The translations under genes were made by a program, and so were the position numbers. This document shows, piece by piece, positions 1-6,369 of a stretch of DNA of 7,257 bases. The stretch spans positions 1 through 7,257 of the forward strand of contig CALFBL010000261.1 of NCBI GenBank assembly GCA_937951695.1, written 5' to 3'. Position 1 is the first letter of the stretch, and each line of letters opens with the position of its first letter. The DNA is from an uncultured Granulosicoccaceae bacterium (GTDB lineage: Bacteria > Pseudomonadota > Gammaproteobacteria > Granulosicoccales > Granulosicoccaceae). The notes below the pieces were generated by a model. The model saw nothing but the letters and a program-made list of their open reading frames with translations, was not told the origin of the DNA and made no database searches.

Positions 1-1
1 A

Positions 2-58
2 TCCGGTCTCTGGCGCACTAGCAAAGGCAGCGGATTCAACGATCAAACCGCAGAGTAA
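2..58 (+). CDS. Possible C-terminal end of an upstream gene (partial)
   Basis: Frame 2 of the + strand is open from the window edge and encodes SGLWRTSKGSGFNDQTAE before a TAA stop at 56-58. The stop lies 7 bp ahead of a strong + strand terminator hairpin, which is where the end of a gene would be expected. The 18 residues are too few to recognise a family, so no function is proposed. Frame 1 stops early, at 19-21. Frame 3 stays open through the terminator hairpin and into the ilvY antisense region, which makes it a poorer candidate. The assignment rests only on stop position and terminator context and is tentative. Confidence 0.3.
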   Translation, partial: SGLWRTSKGSGFNDQTAE

Positions 59-65
59 CAAGCAC

Positions 66-118
66 CGGTTTATCGAAATACGTGCGCGCTACGCAGGTTC
101 GATAAACCGCGTTTTTTT
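66..118 (+). terminator. Rho-independent terminator with a perfect 12-bp stem
   Basis: CGGTTTATCGAA (66-77) and TTCGATAAACCG (98-109) are perfectly complementary and enclose a 20-nt loop, which can pair a little further through CGT/ACG at 81-83 and 91-93. Seven T residues follow at 112-118. The T tract lies on the + side, so the terminator serves a gene entering from the left of the window. Read from the minus strand, the same hairpin would sit just beyond the ilvY stop but lacks a clear U tract there, so any help in ending ilvY transcription is uncertain. Confidence 0.87.
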
Positions 119-126
119 ATCGGATA

Positions 127-1014
127 CTAAGGCACGGTCAAGTCCCAGAACGCTTGGACCAACGGGTTTTGCAGGCGCCGGCTCTGGGTGAATAAGCCTA
201 GGTGATACGGTTCAAGCTCAGGTGTCACAGGCCAGATTTTTACTTTCGCCGACAACGGGCTGTTATCCAGTACGATCTTTGGCACCACTCCCACTCCCAA
301 GCCCAGACTCACCATACTCACAATGGCTTCGTTGCCACTGGTCTGTGCGTAGATGCGTGGGGTAACCCGAATGGCCTTGAACCACTGATCGACCCGATCT
401 CGCGCCAGCCCGCTTTCAGCCAAGATTAACGGTACCGGCTTCCAAGCTTCTTTATCTCGGGCGGGAACCCGCGCAGGAATTTCGGCGACGGCGTGTTCAC
501 GTGGGGCGATAAACACCAGCGGTGAAGATTGTAGAGGGCGAAATGCCAGTGTCCGAGGAATGACGGAAGGACGAGCGGCAATGGCAAAATCTTCGTCGCC
601 GGCCAACACACGAGCGATGGCTAATTCCGGATTGCCGGTGTGCAGTTTGATGTCGATTCCGGGGTAAGCCGGACGCAATCGCCCGAGCAGATCGAACAAA
701 ATACTGATGCTGGCGGTTACTGAGCAATACAGACTGATTTCTCCTTCCAGAGAATCGGTGTCGGCGTGCAGCTGCTGGCGGATGGTTTGCCATGAATCCA
801 GTGCGCTGCGCGCATACGACTCGAATAGCCGGCCTTCCGAGGTCAGGGTGACCGAGCGGTTGTCCCGGTCAAACAACCGCGTTCCGACCGCTTCTTCGAG
901 CTGCCGGATGCTGCGCGACAGGGCCGAATGACTGACGTTAGCGGCCTCACTGGCCCGGCCAAAATGCAGGGTCTCGGTCAGTGCCAGAAATTGTTCGAGA
1001 AGACGCGGCGTCAC
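127..1014 (-). CDS. ilvY: LysR-family transcriptional regulator IlvY
   Basis: This is a cytoplasmic DNA-binding activator of ilvC that in E. coli responds to acetolactate or acetohydroxybutyrate and represses its own gene. The 295 residues match the usual LysR length. An N-terminal winged helix-turn-helix covers about residues 1-60, with the recognition region at about 18-40 (FGRASEAANVSHSALSR), then the FDRDNRSVTLT wing at about 48-58. The effector domain begins near residue 92. It keeps IlvY-like stretches: GEISLYCSVTAS at 91-102, GNEAIVSMVSLGLGVGVVP at 227-245 and the C-terminal QAFW. These resemble E. coli IlvY closely, and divergent placement against ilvC supports the name. The start codon is GTG (CAC at 1012-1014 on the + strand). 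An in-frame stop six codons upstream excludes an ATG or GTG extension. No convincing Shine-Dalgarno sequence precedes the start, so translation may be weak. The stop is TAG. Confidence 0.95.
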   Translation of the reverse strand: MTPRLLEQFLALTETLHFGRASEAANVSHSALSRSIRQLEEAVGTRLFDRDNRSVTLTSEGRLFESYARSALDSWQTIRQQLHADTDSLEGEISLYCSVTASISILFDLLGRLRPAYPGIDIKLHTGNPELAIARVLAGDEDFAIAARPSVIPRTLAFRPLQSSPLVFIAPREHAVAEIPARVPARDKEAWKPVPLILAESGLARDRVDQWFKAIRVTPRIYAQTSGNEAIVSMVSLGLGVGVVPKIVLDNSPLSAKVKIWPVTPELEPYHLGLFTQSRRLQNPLVQAFWDLTVP

Positions 1015-1033
1015 AGAGTATTCAATGTTTCAA

Positions 1034-1058
1034 TATTTGGGACATTGTATCCCGAATA
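1034..1058. promoter_or_regulatory. Candidate IlvY operator (inverted repeat)
   Basis: TATTTGGGA (1034-1042) and TCCCGAATA (1050-1058) form a 9-bp inverted repeat with one T-G mismatch and a 7-bp spacer, centred on 1046. A second perfect dyad, CAATGT (1023-1028) and ACATTG (1042-1047), overlaps its left side. Interrupted dyads of this kind are typical LysR-family binding sites. The repeat contains the best ilvY -10 box and lies just upstream of a candidate ilvC -35, so occupancy could repress ilvY while activating ilvC. Direct IlvY binding is inferred from position and symmetry; I did not match it to a known IlvY consensus. Confidence 0.6.
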
Positions 1059-1072
1059 GATCACTTTACGAA
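1044..1072 (-). promoter_or_regulatory. Candidate ilvY promoter
   Basis: On the minus strand TACAAT (1049-1044) matches the -10 consensus at five of six positions. A weak -35, TTCGTA (1072-1067), lies 17 bp upstream of it. Transcription would start near 1037, giving a leader of about 22 nt before the GTG start. The -10 lies inside the spacer region of the candidate IlvY operator, consistent with autorepression. The weak -35 makes the exact assignment provisional. Confidence 0.5.
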
Positions 1073-1092
1073 ACATAGAAAATGCGTAAGAC
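1065..1092 (+). promoter_or_regulatory. Weak candidate ilvC promoter
   Basis: TTTACG (1065-1070) and TAAGAC (1087-1092) are separated by 16 bp and match the sigma70 -35 and -10 elements at four and three positions respectively. Such a weak promoter would suit one that depends on an activator. The candidate operator centre would then lie about 54 bp upstream of a start near 1100, a position compatible with LysR-type activation. The -35 overlaps the ilvY -35 on the other strand. Other placements are possible, and only transcript-end mapping would settle it. Confidence 0.25.
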
Positions 1093-1144
1093 TGTGCCGG
1101 CTCGAACACAATCCGACTCACCCTAATCACGTCAGGAGCCTGTC

Positions 1145-2620
1145 ATGGGAACCAACTATTTCAATTCCTTATCGCTGCGAGAGCAGTTGGAGCAGCTCGG
1201 TGAATGCCGATTCATGCACTTGGATGAATTCACCGACGGGGTGGATGCGCTCAAAGGTAAGAAAATGGTGGTCATTGGGTGCGGCGCTCAAGGCCTGAAC
1301 CAGGGCTTGAACTTAAGAGACAGCGGTCTGGATGTGTCTTACGCCTTGCGTGAAGCGGCGATCTTGGAAAAGCGCCAATCGTGGAAGAACGCCACCGACA
1401 ACGGCTTCACCGTTGGCACCTATGAAGAGCTGATTCCCACAGCGGATATCGTGTTGAATCTGACCCCCGACAAGCAGCACACGGCGGTCGTGACGGCTGT
1501 GATGCCTATGATGAAGAAGGGCTCGTGCCTGTCGTACTCGCACGGCTTTAACATCGTTGAAGAAGGGATGCAGGTTCGTGATGACATCACCGTGATCATG
1601 GTCGCGCCCAAGTGCCCGGGTTCGGAAGTGCGGGCAGAATACGTGCGTGGGTTTGGTGTTCCGACGTTGATCGCTGTGCACGAAAGCAACGACCCCAATG
1701 GCATAGGCTTGACACTTGCGAAAGCGTATGCGGTGGGCACTGGTGGTCATAAGGCGGGCGTTTTAATGTCCTCATTCGTGGCCGAAGTAAAGTCCGATCT
1801 AATGGGTGAACAAACCATCCTGTGCGGCATGTTGCAAACCGGTTCGCTGCTGTGCTTCGACAAGATGATCGAAGAGGGAATAGACGCAGGTTATGCGGCC
1901 AAGCTCATTCAATACGGTTGGGAGACCGTCACCGAAGCTTTAAAATACGGTGGCGTCACCAACATGATGGACCGGTTGTCGAACCCTGCAAAAATTAGAG
2001 CCTTCGAATTAGCCGAATCCATGAAAGACATCCTGCGTCCGTTGTACCACAAGCATCAGGACGACATCATGACTGGCCATTTCTCAGCCACCATGATGGC
2101 GGACTGGGCCAATGACGACAAAGAGCTGTTGGGTTGGCGCGCAGAGACTGCAGAAACTGCGTTTGAGAAAACCGCGCCAGGGGATGTCGAAATCAGTGAG
2201 CAGGAATACTTTGATCACGGCATATTGATGGTGGCCATGGTGAAGGCAGGCGTTGAGCTTGCGTTTGAAACGATGACCGATGCTGGGATCATTGCCGATT
2301 CGGCCTACTATGAATCGCTGCACGAAACGCCCTTGATCGCCAACACCATAGCGCGTAAGAAACTGCACGAAATGAATGCAACCATCTCCGACACTGCGGA
2401 ATACGGTTGTTATCTGTACAACCACGCGTGTGTACCGCTGTTAGCAGACTTTATGAAGCCGTTGAAGAGCGATGTCATCGGCAAGGGCTTGCAACTCGAT
2501 GATCTGGGTGTGGATAACGCGCGTCTAATTGAAGTCAATGCCGCCATTCGATACCACCCGGTTGAAGCCATTGGTAGTGAGCTTCGTGGTTACATGGCTG
2601 ATATGAAGCGAATCGTCTGA
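1145..2620 (+). CDS. ilvC: Ketol-acid reductoisomerase (NADP+), class II
   Basis: The enzyme converts 2-acetolactate or 2-aceto-2-hydroxybutyrate to the dihydroxy acids of valine, leucine and isoleucine synthesis, using Mg2+ and NADPH in the cytoplasm. The 491-residue length is that of the long E. coli-type enzyme with a duplicated helical domain, rather than the roughly 330-residue class I form. The Rossmann motif GCGAQG is at 45-50. Arg69, Arg77 and Ser79 correspond to the residues that bind the NADPH phosphate. The active-site residues His133, Lys156, Asp218, Glu222, Glu390, Glu394 and Ser415 are all present, at E. coli numbering plus one. The ATG at 1145 has an AGGAG ribosome binding site at 1134-1138, six bases away. 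The gene is divergent from ilvY and probably activated by it. Its TGA stop shares a base with the next start codon (TGATG), so the two genes are likely co-translated. Confidence 0.98.
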   Translation: MGTNYFNSLSLREQLEQLGECRFMHLDEFTDGVDALKGKKMVVIGCGAQGLNQGLNLRDSGLDVSYALREAAILEKRQSWKNATDNGFTVGTYEELIPTADIVLNLTPDKQHTAVVTAVMPMMKKGSCLSYSHGFNIVEEGMQVRDDITVIMVAPKCPGSEVRAEYVRGFGVPTLIAVHESNDPNGIGLTLAKAYAVGTGGHKAGVLMSSFVAEVKSDLMGEQTILCGMLQTGSLLCFDKMIEEGIDAGYAAKLIQYGWETVTEALKYGGVTNMMDRLSNPAKIRAFELAESMKDILRPLYHKHQDDIMTGHFSATMMADWANDDKELLGWRAETAETAFEKTAPGDVEISEQEYFDHGILMVAMVKAGVELAFETMTDAGIIADSAYYESLHETPLIANTIARKKLHEMNATISDTAEYGCYLYNHACVPLLADFMKPLKSDVIGKGLQLDDLGVDNARLIEVNAAIRYHPVEAIGSELRGYMADMKRIV

Positions 2621-4044
2621 TGGTCGCGCCCGTTAAGATCGAAGTAGATCAACTCAGCGTTGATTTTGACGGGCGTTTTCAACTGCACAACATTAGCTGG
2701 CGTCTGGGCCCTGATGAGCACTGGTTGGTGGCAGGGCCTAACGGGGCAGGGAAGTCGGCGTTGGCGGCAGTTCTCAGCGGGGTGGGCGAGATCACCCGTG
2801 GTAGCATCACAGGCGTTCCTGCCCGGGTGGCGCTCGTCTCTTACGAGGCGCAAGCCTTGCTAATTGACGCTGAATTAAAGAAAGATGACGCCGATATTCT
2901 GGACGTCATCAGCGAGGGTACACCGGTTGCGGAGATCATCGATCAAGGCACTGTTGACAAGGCTCTCGCGGCTGAGCTGATTGAACAATTTGGGTTGACG
3001 CCTTTGTTAACCCGGGCGTTTCGCAAACTTTCCACGGGTGAGACCCGCAAAGTGATGCTGGTTCGAGCTCTCGCCAGTAAACCCGATTTACTGCTTCTGG
3101 ATGAACCCTTCGATGGTCTGGATACGCATACACATGCGATGTTACTGCAGCATTTGCACGAGGTTGTGCGCACCACACCCACGGTTATAGTGCTAAACCG
3201 GATCGATGAAAGGCCCGATTTTGTCACCCACATTGCTTGGGTGGAGGCGGGCACGGTGGCGCAGTGCGTGGCGTGCCATGATACCAGTGCGATGGCCTTG
3301 TTAGATCAGCTACTGCATTTAAAGCTTGGGAAAATCGCGTTACCCGACCCGGATCCTATCGATCGTTTACCTGCATTGCACGCGACCGAGCCGCTGGTTC
3401 AAATCACCAACGCGTCAGTCAAATACGCCGATAACGTCGTGTTTGACGGATTATCGTGGACGATAAACGCCGGTGAGCACTGGCAATTGACCGGCCCCAA
3501 CGGCAGCGGCAAAACTTGCCTATTGTCGCTGATTACCGGGGACCACCCGCAGTGCTATGTGAACGATATCCAGGTGTTTGGCTTTCAGCGCGGAAACGGT
3601 GAAAGCATCTGGGAAATCAAGCAATTTATCGGTTACGTCTCCACCCAATTGCAGTGGGAATACCGCGTGGGCACGAGTTTAAGAAACGTCATTGTGTCCG
3701 GGTTCTACGACAGTATCGGGCTCTACACCAAACCGAACGATACGCAGCTGGCCATTGCCAATGAATGGTTAGCGGTGTTAGGTATGCAGCATCGGGCGGA
3801 CGAATCGTTCACCCAGCTTTCGCACGGCGATAAGCGTTTGTTGCTGATTGCACGCGCTATGGTGAAGCATCCGCCGTTATTGATTCTGGATGAGCCCTGC
3901 CTTGGGCTGGACGATATGAATCGGCGGCTGGTGCTGGCGCTAATCGAACGAATCAGCGCCAGCGGCAACACGACTGTGCTCTACGTTAACCATCACACCG
4001 AAGACAAAGTGATCGGTATAGAACGACAATTGGCGTTGGGGTAG
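2620..4044 (+). CDS. modF: Tandem ABC ATPase, ModF-like
   Basis: This 474-residue protein has two fused ABC ATPase domains and no membrane segments. Domain 1 has Walker A GPNGAGKS (39-46), signature LSTGE (137-141) and Walker B LLLLDEP (157-163). Domain 2 has Walker A GPNGSGKT (292-299), signature LSHGD (400-404), Walker B LLILDEP (420-426) and the switch histidine in VNHH (456-459). Order, length and stretches such as LSTGETRK, LDEPFDGLD, GEHWQ, LLSLITGDHPQ and SGFYDSIG resemble E. coli ModF (PhrA), whose precise role is poorly understood and which is traditionally linked to molybdate uptake. At the domain 1 switch position the sequence is VLNRIDE, without histidine, as also in E. coli ModF. 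No permease, binding protein or molybdenum gene is nearby. The ATG overlaps the ilvC stop by one base and has only a weak ribosome binding site (GAAG), which favours translational coupling. The family call is firm; the molybdate role is not demonstrated here. Confidence 0.85.
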   Translation: MVAPVKIEVDQLSVDFDGRFQLHNISWRLGPDEHWLVAGPNGAGKSALAAVLSGVGEITRGSITGVPARVALVSYEAQALLIDAELKKDDADILDVISEGTPVAEIIDQGTVDKALAAELIEQFGLTPLLTRAFRKLSTGETRKVMLVRALASKPDLLLLDEPFDGLDTHTHAMLLQHLHEVVRTTPTVIVLNRIDERPDFVTHIAWVEAGTVAQCVACHDTSAMALLDQLLHLKLGKIALPDPDPIDRLPALHATEPLVQITNASVKYADNVVFDGLSWTINAGEHWQLTGPNGSGKTCLLSLITGDHPQCYVNDIQVFGFQRGNGESIWEIKQFIGYVSTQLQWEYRVGTSLRNVIVSGFYDSIGLYTKPNDTQLAIANEWLAVLGMQHRADESFTQLSHGDKRLLLIARAMVKHPPLLILDEPCLGLDDMNRRLVLALIERISASGNTTVLYVNHHTEDKVIGIERQLALG

Positions 4045-4088
4045 GCGAGGTGTGTCACGTTGGTACATGTAAAGAATGTGCACTCACA
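4045..4088. other. Convergent intergenic gap without a clear terminator
   Basis: This 44-bp gap separates the ends of the ModF-like gene and the minus-strand dehydrogenase gene. It contains an 8-bp palindrome, TACATGTA (4064-4071), and only short GTG/CAC pairings. There is no GC-rich stem followed by a T tract on either strand. The two convergent transcripts may therefore overlap, or end by factor-dependent means. Confidence 0.5.
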
Positions 4089-5234
4089 CTAGAGCTTTAC
4101 CCAAGCGGAATTTTGCGCTGCGGACTCAACACACCCATTGATAAATGCCATGCCCGCCAGGCCTTCTTCAATCCCAGGCAACAACCCCATAGCACTGGTA
4201 CGAGATGCGCCATTTTGAACAGCGTTAATGGCGTCGGCGGCTTCGGAGTAGAGCGTGGCAAACCCTTCCAGATAACCTTCCGGGTGGCCCGCGGGAATTC
4301 GAGACACAGCGTTAGCATTGTCGTTGGCGCCGGAACCTGAACGTGTCATTAATTGCTTAGGTTTTCCTTGCGCTGTGAACCAGAGGTAGTTGGGGTCTTC
4401 CTGGCACCATTCGATGCCCGCTTTGGTACCGAACACTCGCAACTTCAGTCCGTTCTCATTGCCCGGTGCTACCTGGCTGGACCACAACATCCCGCGAGCA
4501 CCTCCCCCAAAACGCAACATGACGTGAGCGTTGTCATCGAGTGTGCGGCCTGAGCCAAAACTTTGCAGATCGGCGGCGAGTGTCTCAACGGTTAATCCGC
4601 TAACAAAACACGCTAGGTTGTGGGCGTGGGTACCGATATCGCCGATTGAGCCGCCTGCGCCTGAACGCGCCGGATCGGTTCGCCATTCAGCTTGCTTCAA
4701 GCCTTCCTTTTCCAATGAAGTAGTCAGCCAGTCTTGTGGATATTCGGCTTGCACGATGCGAATGTCGCCCAAGTCCCCGGCTTCAACCATCGCTTTGGCT
4801 TGACGGATCATCGGGTAGCCGGTGTAGTTGTGCGTGAGAATGAACAGAGCCTTGGAACCATCAACGGCGACCCTCATAGCCTGTGCCTCTTGCATCGTTG
4901 AGGTGAGGGGCTTGTCGCAGATGACGTGAATGCCGCGTTGCAAAAATTCTTTGGTGGCGGCGAAGTGCATGTGGTTTGGAGTGACAATGGACACCGCGTT
5001 TATGCCGTTGTCCAGCTTGGCTTCTTGCGTCGCCATTTGGTTAAAATCATCGTAGATGCGCGGCAAACCCAGTGCTTTGCCAGAGGCTCGCGATTTTTCC
5101 GCCGTGGATGACAAGGCGCCTGCAACCAGTTCGAACTGGTCGTCTATACGCGAGGCTATGCGGTGAACGCCGCCGATAAACGCATCGTTTCCACCACCGA
5201 CCATACCCAGCTGTATTCGTTCTGATTGTGACAT
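4089..5234 (-). CDS. Gfo/Idh/MocA-family NAD(P)-dependent sugar oxidoreductase
   Basis: This is a 381-residue cytoplasmic dehydrogenase of the glucose-fructose oxidoreductase/inositol dehydrogenase family, which oxidises or reduces sugars, cyclitols or glycosides. The N-terminal Rossmann fold starts with LGMVGGGNDAFIG (9-21), a glycine-rich dinucleotide loop. TPNHMH (85-90) follows, then CDKP (106-109), the family EKP-type motif with the catalytic lysine at Lys108. The second domain holds GDIGTHAHN (198-206), matching the D-x-G-x-H signature with Asp199 and His203 as likely substrate or proton-transfer residues. The length is typical. The ATG shares one base with the stop of the upstream epimerase gene (TGATG), and GGGGA lies seven bases before it, so the pair is probably co-translated. 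The substrate cannot be told from sequence alone; inositol, a xylose-related sugar or a glycoside (YcjS-like chemistry) are all possible. Confidence 0.9.
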   Translation of the reverse strand: MSQSERIQLGMVGGGNDAFIGGVHRIASRIDDQFELVAGALSSTAEKSRASGKALGLPRIYDDFNQMATQEAKLDNGINAVSIVTPNHMHFAATKEFLQRGIHVICDKPLTSTMQEAQAMRVAVDGSKALFILTHNYTGYPMIRQAKAMVEAGDLGDIRIVQAEYPQDWLTTSLEKEGLKQAEWRTDPARSGAGGSIGDIGTHAHNLACFVSGLTVETLAADLQSFGSGRTLDDNAHVMLRFGGGARGMLWSSQVAPGNENGLKLRVFGTKAGIEWCQEDPNYLWFTAQGKPKQLMTRSGSGANDNANAVSRIPAGHPEGYLEGFATLYSEAADAINAVQNGASRTSAMGLLPGIEEGLAGMAFINGCVESAAQNSAWVKL

Positions 5235-6289
5235 CAGCTTATCCCCAGCATCTTACGGTTGGCTGCGTCATCGGTACCGCCGTCAGCAAAGTCGTCAAAG
5301 GCACGTTCGGTAACCCGGATGATGTGCTCAGCAACGAACTTTGCGCCTTCTCGTGCGCCATCTTCAGGGTGTTTCAGGCAGCATTCCCATTCCACGACCG
5401 CCCAGCCGTCAAAGTCGTTGGCTGCCAGCTTGGAAAAGATAGCACCAAAATCAACCTGACCATCACCGAGTGAACGAAACCGTCCTGCTCGGTCTGTCCA
5501 ACTTTGATAGCCTGAGTACACGCCTTGTCGGCCGGTTGGGTTGAACTCAGCGTCTTTAACATGAAACATCTTGATGCGATCTTTGTAGATGTCGATGTTG
5601 TCGAGATAATTCAAACACTGCAATACGTAGTGCGATGGGTCGTATAACATGTTGCAGCGTTCATGGTTGTTAACGCGTTCAAGGAACATCTCAAACGTCA
5701 CCCCATCGTGCAAATCTTCACCCGGATGAATCTCATAACAGAGGTTGACATCATTCTCAGCGGCGTGATCGAGGATCGGACGCCAGCGAGACGCGAGCTC
5801 ATCAAATGCCGTTTCAATTAAACCGGCAGGACGTTGTGGCCAGGGGTACACATAAGGCCAGGCCAGTGCACCGGAGAAGGTTGCATGGTTTTTGATGCCA
5901 AGGTTTGCCGATGCCGATATCGCTTTTTTTACCTGATCGACCGCCCAGAGCTGCCGTGCCTTGGGGTCGCCATGAACGCAAGGGTCGGCAAAGCCATCGA
6001 AGGCGCTGTCGTACGCTGGATGAACCGCAACCAGCTGGCCTTGCAGGTGGGTAGACAGTTCGGTTACCTCAACCCCGTTTTCCCGAGCTTGTCCTTTAAA
6101 CTCATCGCAATAGGTTTTACTGCTCGCGGCTTTTTCAAGATCAAACAGACGTGCGTCCCAACTGGGCACCTGCACACCTTTATAGCCGCAGTCCGCCGCC
6201 CATCGGGTAATACTGTCCCAGCTGTTGAAAGGGGCGTCATCACCGGCAAATTGGGCCAGAAACAGCGCAGGGCCTTGGAGGTTTTTCAT
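5234..6289 (-). CDS. Sugar (phosphate) isomerase/epimerase, AP-endonuclease-2-like TIM barrel
   Basis: The 351-residue protein has the xylose isomerase-like TIM-barrel fold (the group containing IolE, IolI and YcjR), which performs metal-dependent isomerisation, epimerisation or dehydration of sugars and keto-sugars. Visible metal-site and catalytic motifs are CYEIHPGED (Glu186, His188), YDPSH (Asp217, His220), FHVKDAE (His243, Asp246) and VVEWE (Glu300) near the C-terminal end of the barrel. No signal peptide or membrane segment is seen. The ATG at 6289 is preceded by a purine-rich AAGAGAG about seven bases upstream. The gene lies 80 bp downstream of xylA and overlaps the dehydrogenase gene by one base, so all three are probably one transcription unit. 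The coupled dehydrogenase suggests that one enzyme makes the substrate of the other. The precise reaction is unknown; the protein is too divergent from XylA to be a second xylose isomerase by default. Confidence 0.88.
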   Translation of the reverse strand: MKNLQGPALFLAQFAGDDAPFNSWDSITRWAADCGYKGVQVPSWDARLFDLEKAASSKTYCDEFKGQARENGVEVTELSTHLQGQLVAVHPAYDSAFDGFADPCVHGDPKARQLWAVDQVKKAISASANLGIKNHATFSGALAWPYVYPWPQRPAGLIETAFDELASRWRPILDHAAENDVNLCYEIHPGEDLHDGVTFEMFLERVNNHERCNMLYDPSHYVLQCLNYLDNIDIYKDRIKMFHVKDAEFNPTGRQGVYSGYQSWTDRAGRFRSLGDGQVDFGAIFSKLAANDFDGWAVVEWECCLKHPEDGAREGAKFVAEHIIRVTERAFDDFADGGTDDAANRKMLGIS

Positions 6290-6369
6290 ACGATTCTCTC
6301 TTCAATCAGTGAACGTTAACTCAGTAGGCCGATTCATCGCTCGACGTTATCAACTCGATAGAGCAAGGG
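6290..6369 (-). other. xylA to epimerase intergenic spacer
   Basis: This 80-bp spacer lies between two minus-strand genes. It shows no GC-rich hairpin with a T tract, so transcription from xylA probably continues into the epimerase gene. I see no convincing promoter; the only identifiable element is the purine-rich ribosome binding region next to the epimerase start (about 6297-6303). Confidence 0.45.

Noticed and set aside
3..180. Frame 3 reading through the terminator near the left edge
   Set aside because: It would translate through a strong intrinsic terminator and into the antisense of ilvY. The frame ending at 56-58 just before the hairpin explains the region better.
1313..1750. 145-codon minus-strand open frame inside ilvC
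   Set aside because: It is fully antisense to the highly conserved ilvC and has a histidine- and arginine-rich composition typical of a shadow frame.
2084..2425. 113-codon minus-strand open frame inside ilvC
   Set aside because: It is antisense to conserved catalytic segments of ilvC, with no domain or ribosome binding evidence of its own.
4064..4071. TACATGTA palindrome as an operator or terminator
   Set aside because: An 8-bp palindrome is expected by chance, it lies between gene ends rather than at a promoter, and no T tract follows.
5834..6319. 161-codon open frame on the + strand antisense to the epimerase gene
   Set aside because: It lies wholly opposite a well-supported TIM-barrel gene, its product has no recognisable domain, and its composition looks like a shadow of the coding strand.
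6290..6369. Terminator or separate promoter between xylA and the epimerase gene
   Set aside because: Only short pairings of about 4 bp were found, with no T tract and no good -35/-10 pair.
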